DNA of 64,000 bases. It comes from Streptomyces sp. NBC_00289. Its GTDB lineage: Bacteria > Actinomycetota > Actinomycetes > Streptomycetales > Streptomycetaceae. The notes beneath the pieces are model-generated. The model worked only from the letters and a program-made list of their open reading frames with translations. It ran no database searches and was not told the DNA's origin. Positions 8,847 through 17,602 of this stretch are shown here, in pieces (the first letter of the stretch is position 1; each line of letters opens with the position of its first letter). Location of the stretch: NCBI RefSeq assembly GCF_041435115.1, contig NZ_CP108046.1, positions 2,666,001 to 2,730,000 on the forward strand, read 5' to 3'. The position numbers and the translations under genes were made by a program.

Positions 8847-9575
8847 CTGCACGGCAAGGTGGCCCTGGTGACCGGCGGCAGCCGCGGTATCGGCGCGGCG
8901 ACGGCGGTCCGGCTGGCCCGCGAGGGCGCGGACGTGGCCGTGACGTACGTGAACGGCAAGGAGGCGGCCGAGGACGTCGTACGGGCCGTCGAGGCGCTGG
9001 GGCGCCGGGGCGTGGCCCTGCGCGCCGACTCGGCCGACGCCGAGGAGGCGACGGGGGCGGTGCGGCGTACGACGGAGGCGCTCGGGGGCCGCCTCGACGT
9101 GCTGGTGAACAACGTGGGCGTGGGCGTCCTCGGCCCGCTGGAGAGCCTCTCGCTCGCCGACGTCGACCGGGTCCTCGCCGTGAACGTGCGCGGTGTCTTC
9201 CTGGCCTCGCAGGCGGCCGCGTCCCGCATGGGGCCCGGTGGCCGGATCGTCACCATCGGCACCTGCATGACACAGCGGGTGCCGGGGCCCGGCGGGACGC
9301 TCTACGCCATGAGCAAGTCGGCCCTCGTCGGCCTGACGAAGGCACTGGCCAGGGAGCTGGGCGGGCGCGGGATCACCGCGAACATCGTGCATCCCGGACC
9401 GATCGACACGGACATGAACCCGGCGGACGGGCCGTACGCGGCCGGGCAGGCGGCGATGACCGCGCTGGGGCGGTTCGGGGCGGTGGACGAGGTGGCGGCG
9501 ACGGTCGCGCATGTCGCTGCCGCCGCCTACGTCACGGGAGCGGAGTTCGCGGTGGACGGCGGGCATGCGGCATGA
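8775..9575 (+). CDS. Short-chain dehydrogenase/reductase
   Basis: A 266-aa SDR from the ATG at 8775 (269 aa from 8766). The cofactor motif is TGGSRGIG, followed by the structural LVNNVG motif, the catalytic YAMSK and the C-terminal VTGAEFAVDGGH typical of 3-oxoacyl-ACP reductase-like members. By counting back from the catalytic Tyr, the position usually held by catalytic Ser falls in IGTCMT, so Cys or Thr appears to replace it. The N-terminus consists of a six-residue tandem repeat with four ATG codons, so the real start is uncertain and the fold itself begins at HGKVALVTGG. The substrate is unknown. Confidence 0.85.
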   Translation: MTSQKTMTSQKTMTPQEIMTPRETLHGKVALVTGGSRGIGAATAVRLAREGADVAVTYVNGKEAAEDVVRAVEALGRRGVALRADSADAEEATGAVRRTTEALGGRLDVLVNNVGVGVLGPLESLSLADVDRVLAVNVRGVFLASQAAASRMGPGGRIVTIGTCMTQRVPGPGGTLYAMSKSALVGLTKALARELGGRGITANIVHPGPIDTDMNPADGPYAAGQAAMTALGRFGAVDEVAATVAHVAAAAYVTGAEFAVDGGHAA

Positions 9576-9629
9576 CGCCGGGTGCCGTCCGGCGGTCGGG
9601 CGGGTACGTGCCGGTGCGTCGTGGCGGGC

Positions 9630-9652
9630 GCCCCTGGGGGCGCTGCCCCCGG
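9630..9652. terminator. Hairpin of a common Streptomyces intergenic type
   Basis: GGGGGC (9636-9641), a GCT loop and GCCCCC (9645-9650) form a tight hairpin between the convergent SDR and allantoicase genes. There is no T-run, and similar CCCTGGGGGCGCTGCCCCC elements are frequent between Streptomyces genes. It could end transcription from either side. Confidence 0.5.
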
Positions 9653-9745
9653 GCCCCCGACGGCCTGAACGGCCTCGTCCTCACCCGCCGGACGGGCTGA
9701 AGATGCCCTACCGGCGTTCGAGAGGTGGACGGGACGCAGGCGCGC

Positions 9746-10861
9746 TCACCCGCCCAGTTCCCGGTGGCGGGTCGTCAGATCGGTCGTGCCCTGGTCCGTG
9801 AGGGAGCCGAAGAGGCGGAGGCGGGAGATGCCTCCGTCGGGGTAGATGTCCACGCGCGCGTGCGTGCCGACGGCGGGGGCCGGGAGGACGAAGCGGTGGT
9901 TGGTGTCGGGCTGGAGGCGGGTGCGCGGCAGGATCTCGTGCCAGTCGGCGTCCTCGCCGTCCCTGACCGAGACCGAGGCCCAGCCGGCGCTGTTGCCCTT
10001 CAGGTACGCCGTGTCGATCTCGAGCGCGCGGATGCGGGACTGGGCGACCAGGCGGTAGCTGATCCAGTCGTTGCCCGGGTCGCGCCGGCGGCGGGTCTCC
10101 CAGCCGTCGTCCATCTTGCGGGAACGGCCCGGCTGGATGGTGTTCGACGCCGGGGAGTAGAAGAGGTTCGACGCGTCCTCGGCCCGGCCGCCGTTCTCCA
10201 GGGCGACCACGTCGAAGGTGCCGAGCGCCTCCAGCCAGCGCGGGTCCGGGAGGACCTCGCCGTACACCCGCAGGCGGGCGATGCCGCCGTCGGGATGCTG
10301 GTTGACGCGCAGGTGGGTGAAGCGCTGTTCGAGCGACACGGCGAACCCGTTCGCCGCGTGGCCGCCCACGGGTGTGCGCGGCACCAGTGTCGTCCACTTC
10401 ACCTCGTCACCGAGCAGGTCCTGCGGCGAGGGGGAACCCGGCACCGAGGTGCCCTCGACCGACACGGCCTGCGGGTAGTTGCCGCGGAAGTGGGCCGTGT
10501 CGACGACGATCCCGCGGATCACCCCGGGCGCGCCGAGGCGTACCAGGGCCCAGTCGTGGTCCTCGGCCGTGGGCCAGGGGTGTTCGGCGGAGGCACCCCG
10601 GCGGCGTCGGGTCTCCCAGCCGTCCATGATCTTGCCCTTGTGCCCGAAGCGTTCGGGGTCGAAGGCGGCCGGCTCGGGCACGAGGAGGTTCTCGCGCTGG
10701 GCGAAGAACTCGTCGTTGGCGGCGATGACACCGGCGCCCAGTCGCCGGTCGGCGAGGTTGGCGTACGGGGTGAAGGGGAACTCCGTCGTGCGGTAGTCGG
10801 CGTACGGGTCACCGCCTCCGTAGGGGTTCGCGTCGCCGGTGAAACTCTCGGTCGCCGTCAC
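9746..10861 (-). CDS. alc: Allantoicase
   Basis: A 371-aa enzyme that hydrolyses allantoate to ureidoglycolate and urea in the cytoplasm. It has the expected two-fold internal repeat of a jelly-roll domain. Each half carries a GWETRRRR motif (MDGWETRRRRG and DDGWETRRRRD), a DTA(H/Y) motif and a PDGGI(A/S)RLR motif. The length matches the family. The gene begins 51 bp downstream of allantoinase on the same strand, so the two form one operon under the AllR-type operators at 12293-12348. A separate ureidoglycolate lyase gene was not seen in this window. Confidence 0.95.
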   Translation of the reverse strand: MTATESFTGDANPYGGGDPYADYRTTEFPFTPYANLADRRLGAGVIAANDEFFAQRENLLVPEPAAFDPERFGHKGKIMDGWETRRRRGASAEHPWPTAEDHDWALVRLGAPGVIRGIVVDTAHFRGNYPQAVSVEGTSVPGSPSPQDLLGDEVKWTTLVPRTPVGGHAANGFAVSLEQRFTHLRVNQHPDGGIARLRVYGEVLPDPRWLEALGTFDVVALENGGRAEDASNLFYSPASNTIQPGRSRKMDDGWETRRRRDPGNDWISYRLVAQSRIRALEIDTAYLKGNSAGWASVSVRDGEDADWHEILPRTRLQPDTNHRFVLPAPAVGTHARVDIYPDGGISRLRLFGSLTDQGTTDLTTRHRELGG

Positions 10862-10912
10862 GGTGATCAGGTCTGCCTTTCGGGAGTCGGCCGCTGAGGA
10901 TGCGGGCGTGGA

Positions 10913-12259
10913 TCAGAGGGGACGGGTGAGCAGTCGGCCCTTCGGGTCGGTGAACTCGCCGTCGGCCACGATGCGTTCGCCGCGCAGCCAGGTGGACTTC
11001 ACGACGCCGTACAGGGTCTTGCCCGCGTACGCCGTGACGCGGTTGCGGTGCTGGAGGGCCGCCGGGTCCACGGTGAAGGTCTCGTCGGGAGCGAGGACCG
11101 CGAAGTCGGCGTCACGGCCCGCCTCGATGGCGCCCTTCCTGGCCAGTCCGACCAGGTCGGCCGTGCGGGACGACATCCAGCGGGTCACGTCCTCCAGGTC
11201 GTGGCCCCGCCTGCGGGCCTCCGTCCATACGGCGGCCAGGCTGAGCTGGAGCCCGGAGATGCCGCCCCAGGCCGTCGCGAAGTCGTCCGTCTTGAGGTCC
11301 GCCGTGGACGGCGAGTGGTCGGTGACCACACAGTCGATGGTGCCGTCCGCCAGGGCCTGCCACAGCAGGTCCTGGTTGGCGGCTTCACGGATGGGCGGAC
11401 AGCACTTGAACTCGCTGGCCCCGTCGGGGACTTCCTCGGCGGTGAGGGTGAGGTAGTGCGGGCAGGTCTCGACGGTGACGCGGACGCCCTCCGCCCGGGC
11501 GGCGGCGATCGACGGCAACGCGTCGCTCGACGACAGGTGCAGGACGTGCACCCGCGCGCCCAGCCGCTTCGCCTGGGCGAGGAGGTGCGCGATCGCGGTG
11601 TCCTCGGCGCCGCGCGGGCGGCTGGCGAGGAAGTCGGCGTACCTGGGGCCGCCGTGCTGCGGGGCCGCGTCCAGGTGGTGCGGGTCCTCGGCGTGCACGA
11701 TCAGCAGCCCGTCGAAGGAGGCGATCTCGGCCAGCGAGCGGGCGAGTCCGTCCTGGTCGAGGTGCGGGAACTCGTCCACGCCGGACGGCGACAGGAATGC
11801 CTTGAAGCCGAACACGCCGGCCTCGTGCAGTGGGCGGAGGTCCTTGACGTTGTCGGGCAGCGCGCCGCCCCAGAAGCCGACGTCGATGTGCGCCTTCTCC
11901 TCGGCGACGGCCTGCTTCGCACGGAGGCCTGCGACCGTGGTGGTCGGCGGGAGGGAGTTGAGCGGCATGTCGACGAGCGTGGTGACGCCACCGGCGGCCG
12001 CCGCGCGGGTGGCGGTCCAGAAGCCCTCCCACTCCGTCCGGCCGGGGTCGTTGACGTGCACGTGGGTGTCCACGAGGCCGGGCAGCAGGACGTCGTCGCC
12101 GAAGTCCTCCAGGCGTGCGCCGGGCGGCACCTTCGTGTCGTACGGCAGGACGGCCGTGATCCTGCCGCCGGCGACGGCGACCGCGGCGGCCCGCGTCCCC
12201 TCCGGGGTGATGACGCGTGTGGAGCGCAGCACCAGTTCTCCGTCTTCCACGTCGGGCAC
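10913..12259 (-). CDS. allB: Allantoinase
   Basis: A 448-aa amidohydrolase that opens the hydantoin ring of allantoin to give allantoate. The binuclear metal site is visible: VDTHVHVND, the carboxylated lysine in [24 protein letters not shown] and VTDHSP. The length and MPLNS segment fit AllB rather than dihydropyrimidinase. The GTG at 12259 is preceded by GAGGGG at good spacing. It leads the allB-alc operon and is divergent from allR. The intergenic region holds paired operators on each side. Confidence 0.96.
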   Translation of the reverse strand: MPDVEDGELVLRSTRVITPEGTRAAAVAVAGGRITAVLPYDTKVPPGARLEDFGDDVLLPGLVDTHVHVNDPGRTEWEGFWTATRAAAAGGVTTLVDMPLNSLPPTTTVAGLRAKQAVAEEKAHIDVGFWGGALPDNVKDLRPLHEAGVFGFKAFLSPSGVDEFPHLDQDGLARSLAEIASFDGLLIVHAEDPHHLDAAPQHGGPRYADFLASRPRGAEDTAIAHLLAQAKRLGARVHVLHLSSSDALPSIAAARAEGVRVTVETCPHYLTLTAEEVPDGASEFKCCPPIREAANQDLLWQALADGTIDCVVTDHSPSTADLKTDDFATAWGGISGLQLSLAAVWTEARRRGHDLEDVTRWMSSRTADLVGLARKGAIEAGRDADFAVLAPDETFTVDPAALQHRNRVTAYAGKTLYGVVKSTWLRGERIVADGEFTDPKGRLLTRPL

Positions 12260-12292
12260 CGGGACCCCTCTCTGCCGCCCGCCGCGCTTCCG

Positions 12293-12348
12293 TTACTTCC
12301 GGGAAACGGAAGTAACTTCCACGAAACGGAATTCAACTTTCTGTTGAA
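12293..12348 (-). promoter_or_regulatory. Tandem AllR-type operators and promoter of allB
   Basis: Site 1 is TTACTTCCG-N5-CGGAAGTAA (12293-12315), a perfect palindrome with 9-bp arms. Site 2 is TTCCA-N5-CGGAA (12317-12331). The two TTCC starts are 20 bp apart, about two helix turns. A further perfect palindrome, TTCAAC-N5-GTTGAA (12332-12348), adjoins them. On the minus strand this supplies a TTGAAT -35, with TACTTC as -10 after 16 bp inside site 1. Repressor bound here would block RNA polymerase. Confidence 0.75.
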
Positions 12349-12425
12349 GAAGTCTTCACTCCCGCCCGCCCGCAGTCAAGAGGCACACTTCTCCACTGTG
12401 CGCCCGCGACGCCCACTCTGGACGT

Positions 12426-12461
12426 TTCCGCAAAGCGGAATTAGAGTTCCAGAAAGCAGAA
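12426..12461 (+). promoter_or_regulatory. Tandem AllR-type operators upstream of allR
   Basis: TTCCG-N5-CGGAA (12426-12440) and TTCCA-N5-CAGAA (12447-12461) lie 21 bp apart, about 80 bp before the allR start. They match the doubled sites at allB, aceB, hyi and gcl, so the regulator probably controls its own gene. Confidence 0.72.
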
Positions 12462-12541
12462 CGTAGTTACGTCCACGCCGGGAGTCAACCGGCCGACGGG
12501 TAGGCTTCTGCCCTTCCCGCCAGTCGCGAAAGGAACGCGCC

Positions 12542-13345
12542 GTGCCGACGTCCAGCGCCAGCACCACCGACTCCGCCAAGTCCTCCGCCAGTGGTGGCGT
12601 CCAGTCCCTCGAGCGCGCCTTCGACCTGCTCGAACGGATGGCGGACGCGGGCGGCGAGGTCGGACTGAGCGAGCTCTCCGCGAGCAGCGGACTGCCGCTG
12701 CCCACCATCCACCGCCTCATGCGGACGCTCGTGGTCTGCGGATACGTCCGCCAGCAGACGAACCGCAGGTACGCGCTCGGCCCGCGTCTGATCCGGCTCG
12801 GCGAGTCCTCGGCACGGCTGCTCGGCACCTGGGCCCGCCCCTATCTCGCCCGCCTCGTCGAGGAGACCGGCGAGACGGCGAACATGGCGCTGCTGGACGG
12901 CGACGAGATCGTCTACGTGGCACAGGTGCCGTCCAAGCACTCGATGCGCATGTTCACCGAGGTCGGCCGGCGGGTGCTGCCGCACTCCACGGGCGTCGGC
13001 AAGGCCCTGCTGGCGAACACCCCGGACCACGAGGTGCGGGCCCTGCTCGCCCGGACCGGAATGCCCGCCGCGACGGAGAAGACGATCGTCACGCCCGAGG
13101 GCTTCCTCGCGGCGCTGGAGGACGTGCGGCGCGCGGGCTACGCCGTCGACGACAACGAGCAGGAGCTCGGCGTCCGCTGCCTGGCCGTCTCGGTCCCCGA
13201 CTCCCCCACCGCCGCGGCCATTTCCATCTCCGGTCCGGCGGGGCGCGTCACGGAGGCGGCCACGGAGCGGATCGTGCCGGTGCTCCAGCAGGTGGCCGTC
13301 GAACTCTCGCACGCACTGGCGAGCTCCGGCACCCCGGCCACCTGA
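12542..13345 (+). CDS. allR: IclR-family regulator, AllR (purine/glyoxylate repressor)
   Basis: A 267-aa IclR protein. The winged helix (about residues 18-80) includes GLSELSASSGLPLPTIHRLM. The effector domain (about 95-260) has the family segments LPHSTGVGKALLA, YAVDDNEQELGVRCLAVSV and ISGPAGRV. It is divergent from allB and flanked by doubled TTCCR-N5-YRGAA palindromes that recur before aceB, hyi and gcl. From established work on S. coelicolor AllR, it should repress allantoin and glyoxylate genes until a pathway intermediate is present. The start is GTG at 12542 with AAAGGAA upstream. Confidence 0.92.
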   Translation: MPTSSASTTDSAKSSASGGVQSLERAFDLLERMADAGGEVGLSELSASSGLPLPTIHRLMRTLVVCGYVRQQTNRRYALGPRLIRLGESSARLLGTWARPYLARLVEETGETANMALLDGDEIVYVAQVPSKHSMRMFTEVGRRVLPHSTGVGKALLANTPDHEVRALLARTGMPAATEKTIVTPEGFLAALEDVRRAGYAVDDNEQELGVRCLAVSVPDSPTAAAISISGPAGRVTEAATERIVPVLQQVAVELSHALASSGTPAT

Positions 13346-13419
13346 GCACACCCACGCGCCCGGCGCGCGCGGAGTCACCGGCAGGCGGACCACGCGTCGG
13401 GCCGAAGGCCCTGCCCGCC

Positions 13420-13707
13420 TCAGCGACCCGGGGGTTCGACGAACCGTTCCACCGCCTCGCGGACCTGCGTGAGGCCCCTGCCCAGGGCGCTGACGGAACC
13501 GATCGCGCCCGCGATCAGGAGCAGGGAGCGGCGCAGCCGCGGGATTTCGGGGGTGCCGTGCGCCGCCATCGCGGCCAGCGCGGCGAGTTCGTCCTCGGCG
13601 ATGCCACGGTCGGGGAACTCGGCAGGATGCGCGGCGAGTTGACGGCGTAACCGGGACACCGCGGCCCTCAGTTCCGCCACCCTCGGATCGTCGTTCCTGC
13701 CGGTCAC
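13420..13707 (-). CDS. Small conserved actinobacterial protein with a TTA codon
   Basis: A protein of about 95 aa beginning VTGRNDDPRVAELR from GTG at 13707 (a GTG at 13734 is an alternative). The N-terminal half is helical and charged. The C-terminal half holds a hydrophobic stretch (LRRSLLLIAGAIGSVSALGRGL) that could be a buried or membrane-associated helix. It resembles a Streptomyces family of unknown function (DUF5955-like, from memory). The Leu in SRLRRQ is encoded by TTA (13648-13650), so translation should depend on the bldA tRNA. It is convergent with allR and not obviously part of the allantoin operons. Confidence 0.7.
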   Translation of the reverse strand: MTGRNDDPRVAELRAAVSRLRRQLAAHPAEFPDRGIAEDELAALAAMAAHGTPEIPRLRRSLLLIAGAIGSVSALGRGLTQVREAVERFVEPPGR

Positions 13708-13941
13708 TGGCCTCTGTCCCAAGCTCCGCAACACAGCCGCCCCCTCACACCCCGGTGTGCACGTACCGCCCGGCACTGCCGGGTCCTACGCGGTGATCCC
13801 GCCGACGGCCCTCGCAGAACCGGTAGGGCGCCCGGGGACGCGGGCCAGTAAACGCCACCCGGTGGCGCCGCGCCACTGCCCGGACCGAAATCGGGCCCGC
13901 CGGAACCCCGCACTGTCCGGCCTGTCGGGTATGCAGGACGC

Positions 13942-14541
13942 ATGACTCACGACGAACCCCAGGTCGCCGGACTCCTGCTCGCGGCGGGCGGCGGCCGGCG
14001 GCTGGGCGGACGGCCCAAGGCGCTGCTCGAACACCGGGGGCGGCCGCTGGTGGAACACGCGGCCGCCGTCCTGCGCGCGGCCGGCTGCACGCGGGTGCAC
14101 GTGGTCCTGGGCGCGCGGGCGGACACGGTACGGGAGCGGGCGGACCTCGGTGCCTGCGTGCTTGTGGACAACCCGGAGTGGGAGCAGGGCATGGGCACCT
14201 CGCTGCGGGCCGGGCTGCGCTCGCTCACCGGAACGGGCGTACGCGCGGCGCTGGTCTCGCTGGTCGACCAGCCCGGCATCGGCCCGGAGGCGGTGGGCCG
14301 GGTGCTGGCGGCGTACGAGGACGAGGCCTCGCTGGTGTCGGCCGCCTACGAGGGGGTGCGCGGCCATCCCGTCCTGTTCGGGGCCGCCCACTGGGCGGGC
14401 ATCGTGGAGTCCGCGACCGGGGACCGGGGGGCACGCGCGTATCTGAAGGAGCACGAGCGGGCGGTCAGGCTCGTCGAGTGCGCGGACGTGGCGCGGCCGT
14501 ACGACATCGACACCGAGGCCGACCTGGTCCACCTTGAGTGA
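13942..14541 (+). CDS. MobA-like nucleotidyltransferase
   Basis: A 199-aa NTP-transferase-fold protein with the nucleotide-binding signature LLLAAGGGRRLGGRPKAL at residues 11-28 and the metal-binding VSLVDQPGI. It resembles MocA/CoxI-associated molybdopterin cytidylyltransferases, which mature the cofactor of xanthine dehydrogenase-type enzymes. That would fit purine catabolism here, but no xanthine dehydrogenase gene is in the window. It sits directly upstream of the malate synthase promoter, and the 187-bp gap to that gene holds the doubled operator. Confidence 0.82.
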   Translation: MTHDEPQVAGLLLAAGGGRRLGGRPKALLEHRGRPLVEHAAAVLRAAGCTRVHVVLGARADTVRERADLGACVLVDNPEWEQGMGTSLRAGLRSLTGTGVRAALVSLVDQPGIGPEAVGRVLAAYEDEASLVSAAYEGVRGHPVLFGAAHWAGIVESATGDRGARAYLKEHERAVRLVECADVARPYDIDTEADLVHLE

Positions 14542-14589
14542 ACGGGGTGGCACTGAGAGCCACTGTGCCTCGACCCGGAGAATCTCGAC

Positions 14590-14643
14590 ATCAACAAACC
14601 ATTGAACTTCCACCATGAGGAAACTACTATCCACTGTTCAGAA
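14590..14643 (+). promoter_or_regulatory. Promoter and tandem AllR-type operators of malate synthase
   Basis: TTGAAC (14602-14607), 17 bp and TACTAT (14625-14630) form a near-consensus promoter. TTCCA-N5-AGGAA (14608-14622) fills the spacer and ATCCA-N5-CAGAA (14629-14643) overlaps the -10 and start point; the copies are 21 bp apart. An ATCAAC-N5-ATTGAA element (14590-14606) overlaps the -35. The arrangement matches that at allB. Confidence 0.72.
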
Positions 14644-14728
14644 GCGTCCGGCCGCTCCGCGGACGCCCACCGCCGTACCCAGGCCGACTGGCACCCGGTG
14701 CCACGCCCGCTGAAGGAAGTGACAGCTC

Positions 14729-16363
14729 ATGTCCGCACCAGCGCCGTCCCCGCTGGCCATCGTCGACGCCGAGCCCCTGCCCCGGCAGGAGGAGGTCCTC
14801 ACCGAGGCGGCCCTCGCCTTCGTGGCCGAACTGCACCGCCGGTTCACACCCCGGCGTGACGAGCTCCTCGCCCGCCGTGCGGAGCGCCGCGCCGAGATCG
14901 CCCGCACCTCCACGCTCGACTTCCTCCCCGAGACCGCCGGCATCCGCGCGGACGACTCCTGGAAGGTGGCCCCGGCGCCCGCGGCCCTCGACGACCGGCG
15001 GGTGGAGATCACCGGGCCCACCGACCGCAAGATGACGATCAACGCCCTCAACTCGGGCGCCCGGGTGTGGCTCGCGGACTTCGAGGACGCCTCCGCGCCG
15101 ACCTGGGAGAACGTGGTCCTCGGTCAGCTCAACCTGATCGGCGCGTACACCCGCACCATCGACTTCACGGACCCGGGGTCCGGCAAGTCGTACGCCCTGA
15201 AGGCCGACCAGGAACTCGCCACCGTCGTCATGCGTCCGCGCGGCTGGCACCTGAACGAGCGGCACCTCGTGGACGCCGACGGCCGCCAGGTGCCGGGCGC
15301 CCTCGTCGACTTCGGGCTGTACTTCTTCCACAACGCCCAGCGGCTGCTCGACCTCGGCAAGGGACCGTACTTCTACCTCCCCAAGACGGAGTCGCATCTG
15401 GAGGCCCGGCTCTGGAACGACGTCTTCGTCTTCGCGCAGAACCACGTCGGCATCCCGCAGGGCACCGTACGCGCCACCGTGCTGATCGAGACGATCACCG
15501 CCGCGTACGAGATGGAGGAGATCCTCTACGAACTCCGCGACCACGCCTCCGGGTTGAACGCGGGCCGCTGGGACTACCTGTTCTCCATCGTCAAGAACTT
15601 CCGTGACGGCGGGGCCAGGTTCGTCCTGCCGGACCGCAACGCGGTCACGATGACCGCCCCGTTCATGCGCGCGTACACCGAACTCCTCGTCCGCACCTGC
15701 CACAAGCGGGGCGCGCACGCGATCGGCGGCATGGCGGCGTTCATCCCCTCCCGCCGGGACGCGGAGGTCAACAAGGTGGCCTTCGAGAAGGTCCGGGCCG
15801 ACAAGGACCGCGAGGCGGGCGACGGCTTCGACGGCTCCTGGGTCGCCCATCCCGACCTGGTCCCGATCGCCATGGAGTGCTTCGACAAGGTCCTCGGCGA
15901 CAGGCCGAACCAGAAGGAGCGGCTGCGCGAGGACGTCGACGTCAAGGCGGCCGACCTGATCGCCGTCGACTCCCTGGCGGCCAGGCCGACGTACGACGGT
16001 CTCGTCAACGCCGTGCAGGTGGGCATCCGTTACATCGAGGCCTGGCTGCGCGGCCTCGGCGCGGTCGCCATCTTCAACCTGATGGAGGACGCGGCGACCG
16101 CCGAGATCTCCCGCTCGCAGATCTGGCAGTGGATCAACGCGGGCGTCGAGTTCGAGCACGACGGGCAGACCGTGCGGGTCACCCAGGAACTGGCCCGCGA
16201 GGTCGCCGCCGAGGAGCTGCGGAACATCCGGGCCGAAGTCGGGGCGGAGGCCTTCGCCGCCGGTCACTGGCAGCAGGCCCACGACCTGCTGCTGGAGGTC
16301 GCGCTCGACGAGAACTACGCGGACTTCCTCACGCTGCCCGCGTACGAGCGGCTGACCGGCTGA
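14729..16363 (+). CDS. aceB: Malate synthase A
   Basis: A 544-aa enzyme that condenses glyoxylate with acetyl-CoA to malate, the expected length for class A. Catalytic regions are visible: [15 protein letters not shown] with the active-site Arg, [16 protein letters not shown] with catalytic/metal acids, and the C-terminal [37 protein letters not shown] precedes the ATG at a good distance. The doubled operator upstream places it in the allantoin/glyoxylate regulon, where it would use glyoxylate released from ureidoglycolate. No isocitrate lyase gene is nearby, which also favours this role. Confidence 0.96.
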   Translation: MSAPAPSPLAIVDAEPLPRQEEVLTEAALAFVAELHRRFTPRRDELLARRAERRAEIARTSTLDFLPETAGIRADDSWKVAPAPAALDDRRVEITGPTDRKMTINALNSGARVWLADFEDASAPTWENVVLGQLNLIGAYTRTIDFTDPGSGKSYALKADQELATVVMRPRGWHLNERHLVDADGRQVPGALVDFGLYFFHNAQRLLDLGKGPYFYLPKTESHLEARLWNDVFVFAQNHVGIPQGTVRATVLIETITAAYEMEEILYELRDHASGLNAGRWDYLFSIVKNFRDGGARFVLPDRNAVTMTAPFMRAYTELLVRTCHKRGAHAIGGMAAFIPSRRDAEVNKVAFEKVRADKDREAGDGFDGSWVAHPDLVPIAMECFDKVLGDRPNQKERLREDVDVKAADLIAVDSLAARPTYDGLVNAVQVGIRYIEAWLRGLGAVAIFNLMEDAATAEISRSQIWQWINAGVEFEHDGQTVRVTQELAREVAAEELRNIRAEVGAEAFAAGHWQQAHDLLLEVALDENYADFLTLPAYERLTG

Positions 16364-16364
16364 G

Positions 16365-16664
16365 TCAGTCCGCCGCCGTGCGCTCCGAGTGGCCCAGGGA
16401 TCTCCCCGGGGCCACTCGGTCGCGGACGAGCTTCTTCACCGCCGTGGGTTCCGGGAAGCCCTGCTCACGGCGGTCGAAGACCACCTCGTCGTTCACCCGG
16501 ACGACGAAGACGCCCCCGGTGCCGGGCTTCAGGGACAGCTCCGCCAGCTCGGACTCGAACGTCGTCAGCAGCTCCTGCGCCAGCCACGCGGCGCGCGGCA
16601 GCCAGCGGCACTGGGTGCAGTACTCGATCTGGACGCGCCAGGCGTCCGCGGTCCGCTCCGTCAT
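16365..16664 (-). CDS. SelW/SelT-like thioredoxin-fold (Rdx) protein
   Basis: A 99-aa protein of the Rdx family, with the redox motif CTQC in VQIEYCTQCRWLPRA and a GGVFVVRVNDEVVFDRREQGFPEP segment typical of the fold. In this family the second position is Cys or selenocysteine; here it is Cys, and no in-frame TGA is needed. Its ATG overlaps the stop of the HipA-like gene by four bases, making it the last gene of a coupled three-gene operon. Members are believed to act in thiol redox control, but no partner is known. Confidence 0.85.
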   Translation of the reverse strand: MTERTADAWRVQIEYCTQCRWLPRAAWLAQELLTTFESELAELSLKPGTGGVFVVRVNDEVVFDRREQGFPEPTAVKKLVRDRVAPGRSLGHSERTAAD

Positions 16665-17602
16665 CCCAGGTGCACCGACCAATCCTGTTCCGCCGCCGGT
16701 TCGCCGTGCAGGTCGGGGACCCGCTTGAGCCAGTCCGGACGGCCTTGCCGTGTCTTCGCCGCGCGCCGGGCCTCCTCGGCGGCGCGTTCCTCCCCGGTGG
16801 GGAAGTCGGTGGGGAGCCAGGCCGCGGAGGACCGCACGCGCGCGTGGAGGTAGCGGACGTACGCGGCCCGGACCTCGTCGGGCGTGGCGAAGCCCGGTTC
16901 GTCGCTCAGCCAGGCCTCCGGCACCTCGGCCACGATGTCCCGCAGCAGCCGCTCGGTCACCCGGGGGGCCAGCTCGGCGTCGGCCGCGCGGGTGTCGGGG
17001 CCGTAGTGGCCGAGGGCGTGGTGGCGGAAGTCGTAGGCCTTCTCGGGATCCGAGGCGTCCCAGCGGTGGTGGAAGACGAGGGCGGCGCCGTGGTCGATCA
17101 GCCACAGACGCGGCGGCACGGTCCCGAAGGTGGGCCAGATCATCAGGTTCGAGCTGTGCACCGTGCGGTCGACGTTCACCGTCAGGGCGTCGAGCCAGAC
17201 GATCCGGCCCGCTTCCAGGGGGTCGACGCGGAAGGTCTCCGCGACCTGTGGCGTGAAGTCCTGGGCGCCCGGCAGATAGTCCATCCCGAGGTTGACGCCG
17301 TGACTGGCGTCCAGGAGGTCGCGTACCTCCTGGTGGGGTTCGTGCGCGGCGAGTGCCGGGTCGAAGTGCGCGAGGACCAGTTCCGGGAACCGCAGCCCGA
17401 GGGCGCGGGCCAGCTCGCCCACGATCACCTCGGCGACCAGCGCCTTGCGGCCCTGCGCGGAGCCGGTGAACTTCACGACGTACGTGCCCAGGTCGTCCGC
17501 CTCGACGATTCCGGGCACGGAGCCACCGGACCTCAGCGGGGTCACGTATCGAACAGCAGTCACATCGCGCAGCACACCGGCCAGCGTAAGGCAGCCGCTC
17601 AT
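16661..17602 (-). CDS. HipA-like kinase-fold protein
   Basis: A 313-aa protein resembling the HipA-like kinase family. The nucleotide-binding lysine is probably in GTYVVKFTG (about residues 40-50), the catalytic loop in VNVDRTVHSSNLMIW and the metal Asp in LIDHGAALVFH. It lacks the HipA N-terminal domain and has no HipB-type DNA-binding partner, so it need not be a toxin. The ATG at 17602 overlaps the upstream siderophore synthetase stop by four bases, and its own stop overlaps the SelW-like start by four. A GTG at 17572 is an alternative start. Confidence 0.78.
   Translation of the reverse strand: MSGCLTLAGVLRDVTAVRYVTPLRSGGSVPGIVEADDLGTYVVKFTGSAQGRKALVAEVIVGELARALGLRFPELVLAHFDPALAAHEPHQEVRDLLDASHGVNLGMDYLPGAQDFTPQVAETFRVDPLEAGRIVWLDALTVNVDRTVHSSNLMIWPTFGTVPPRLWLIDHGAALVFHHRWDASDPEKAYDFRHHALGHYGPDTRAADAELAPRVTERLLRDIVAEVPEAWLSDEPGFATPDEVRAAYVRYLHARVRSSAAWLPTDFPTGEERAAEEARRAAKTRQGRPDWLKRVPDLHGEPAAEQDWSVHLG

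Noticed and set aside
16661..17602. HipBA-type toxin-antitoxin module.
   Set aside because: No HipB-like DNA-binding gene is adjacent and the protein lacks the HipA N-terminal domain; it overlaps metabolic genes instead.
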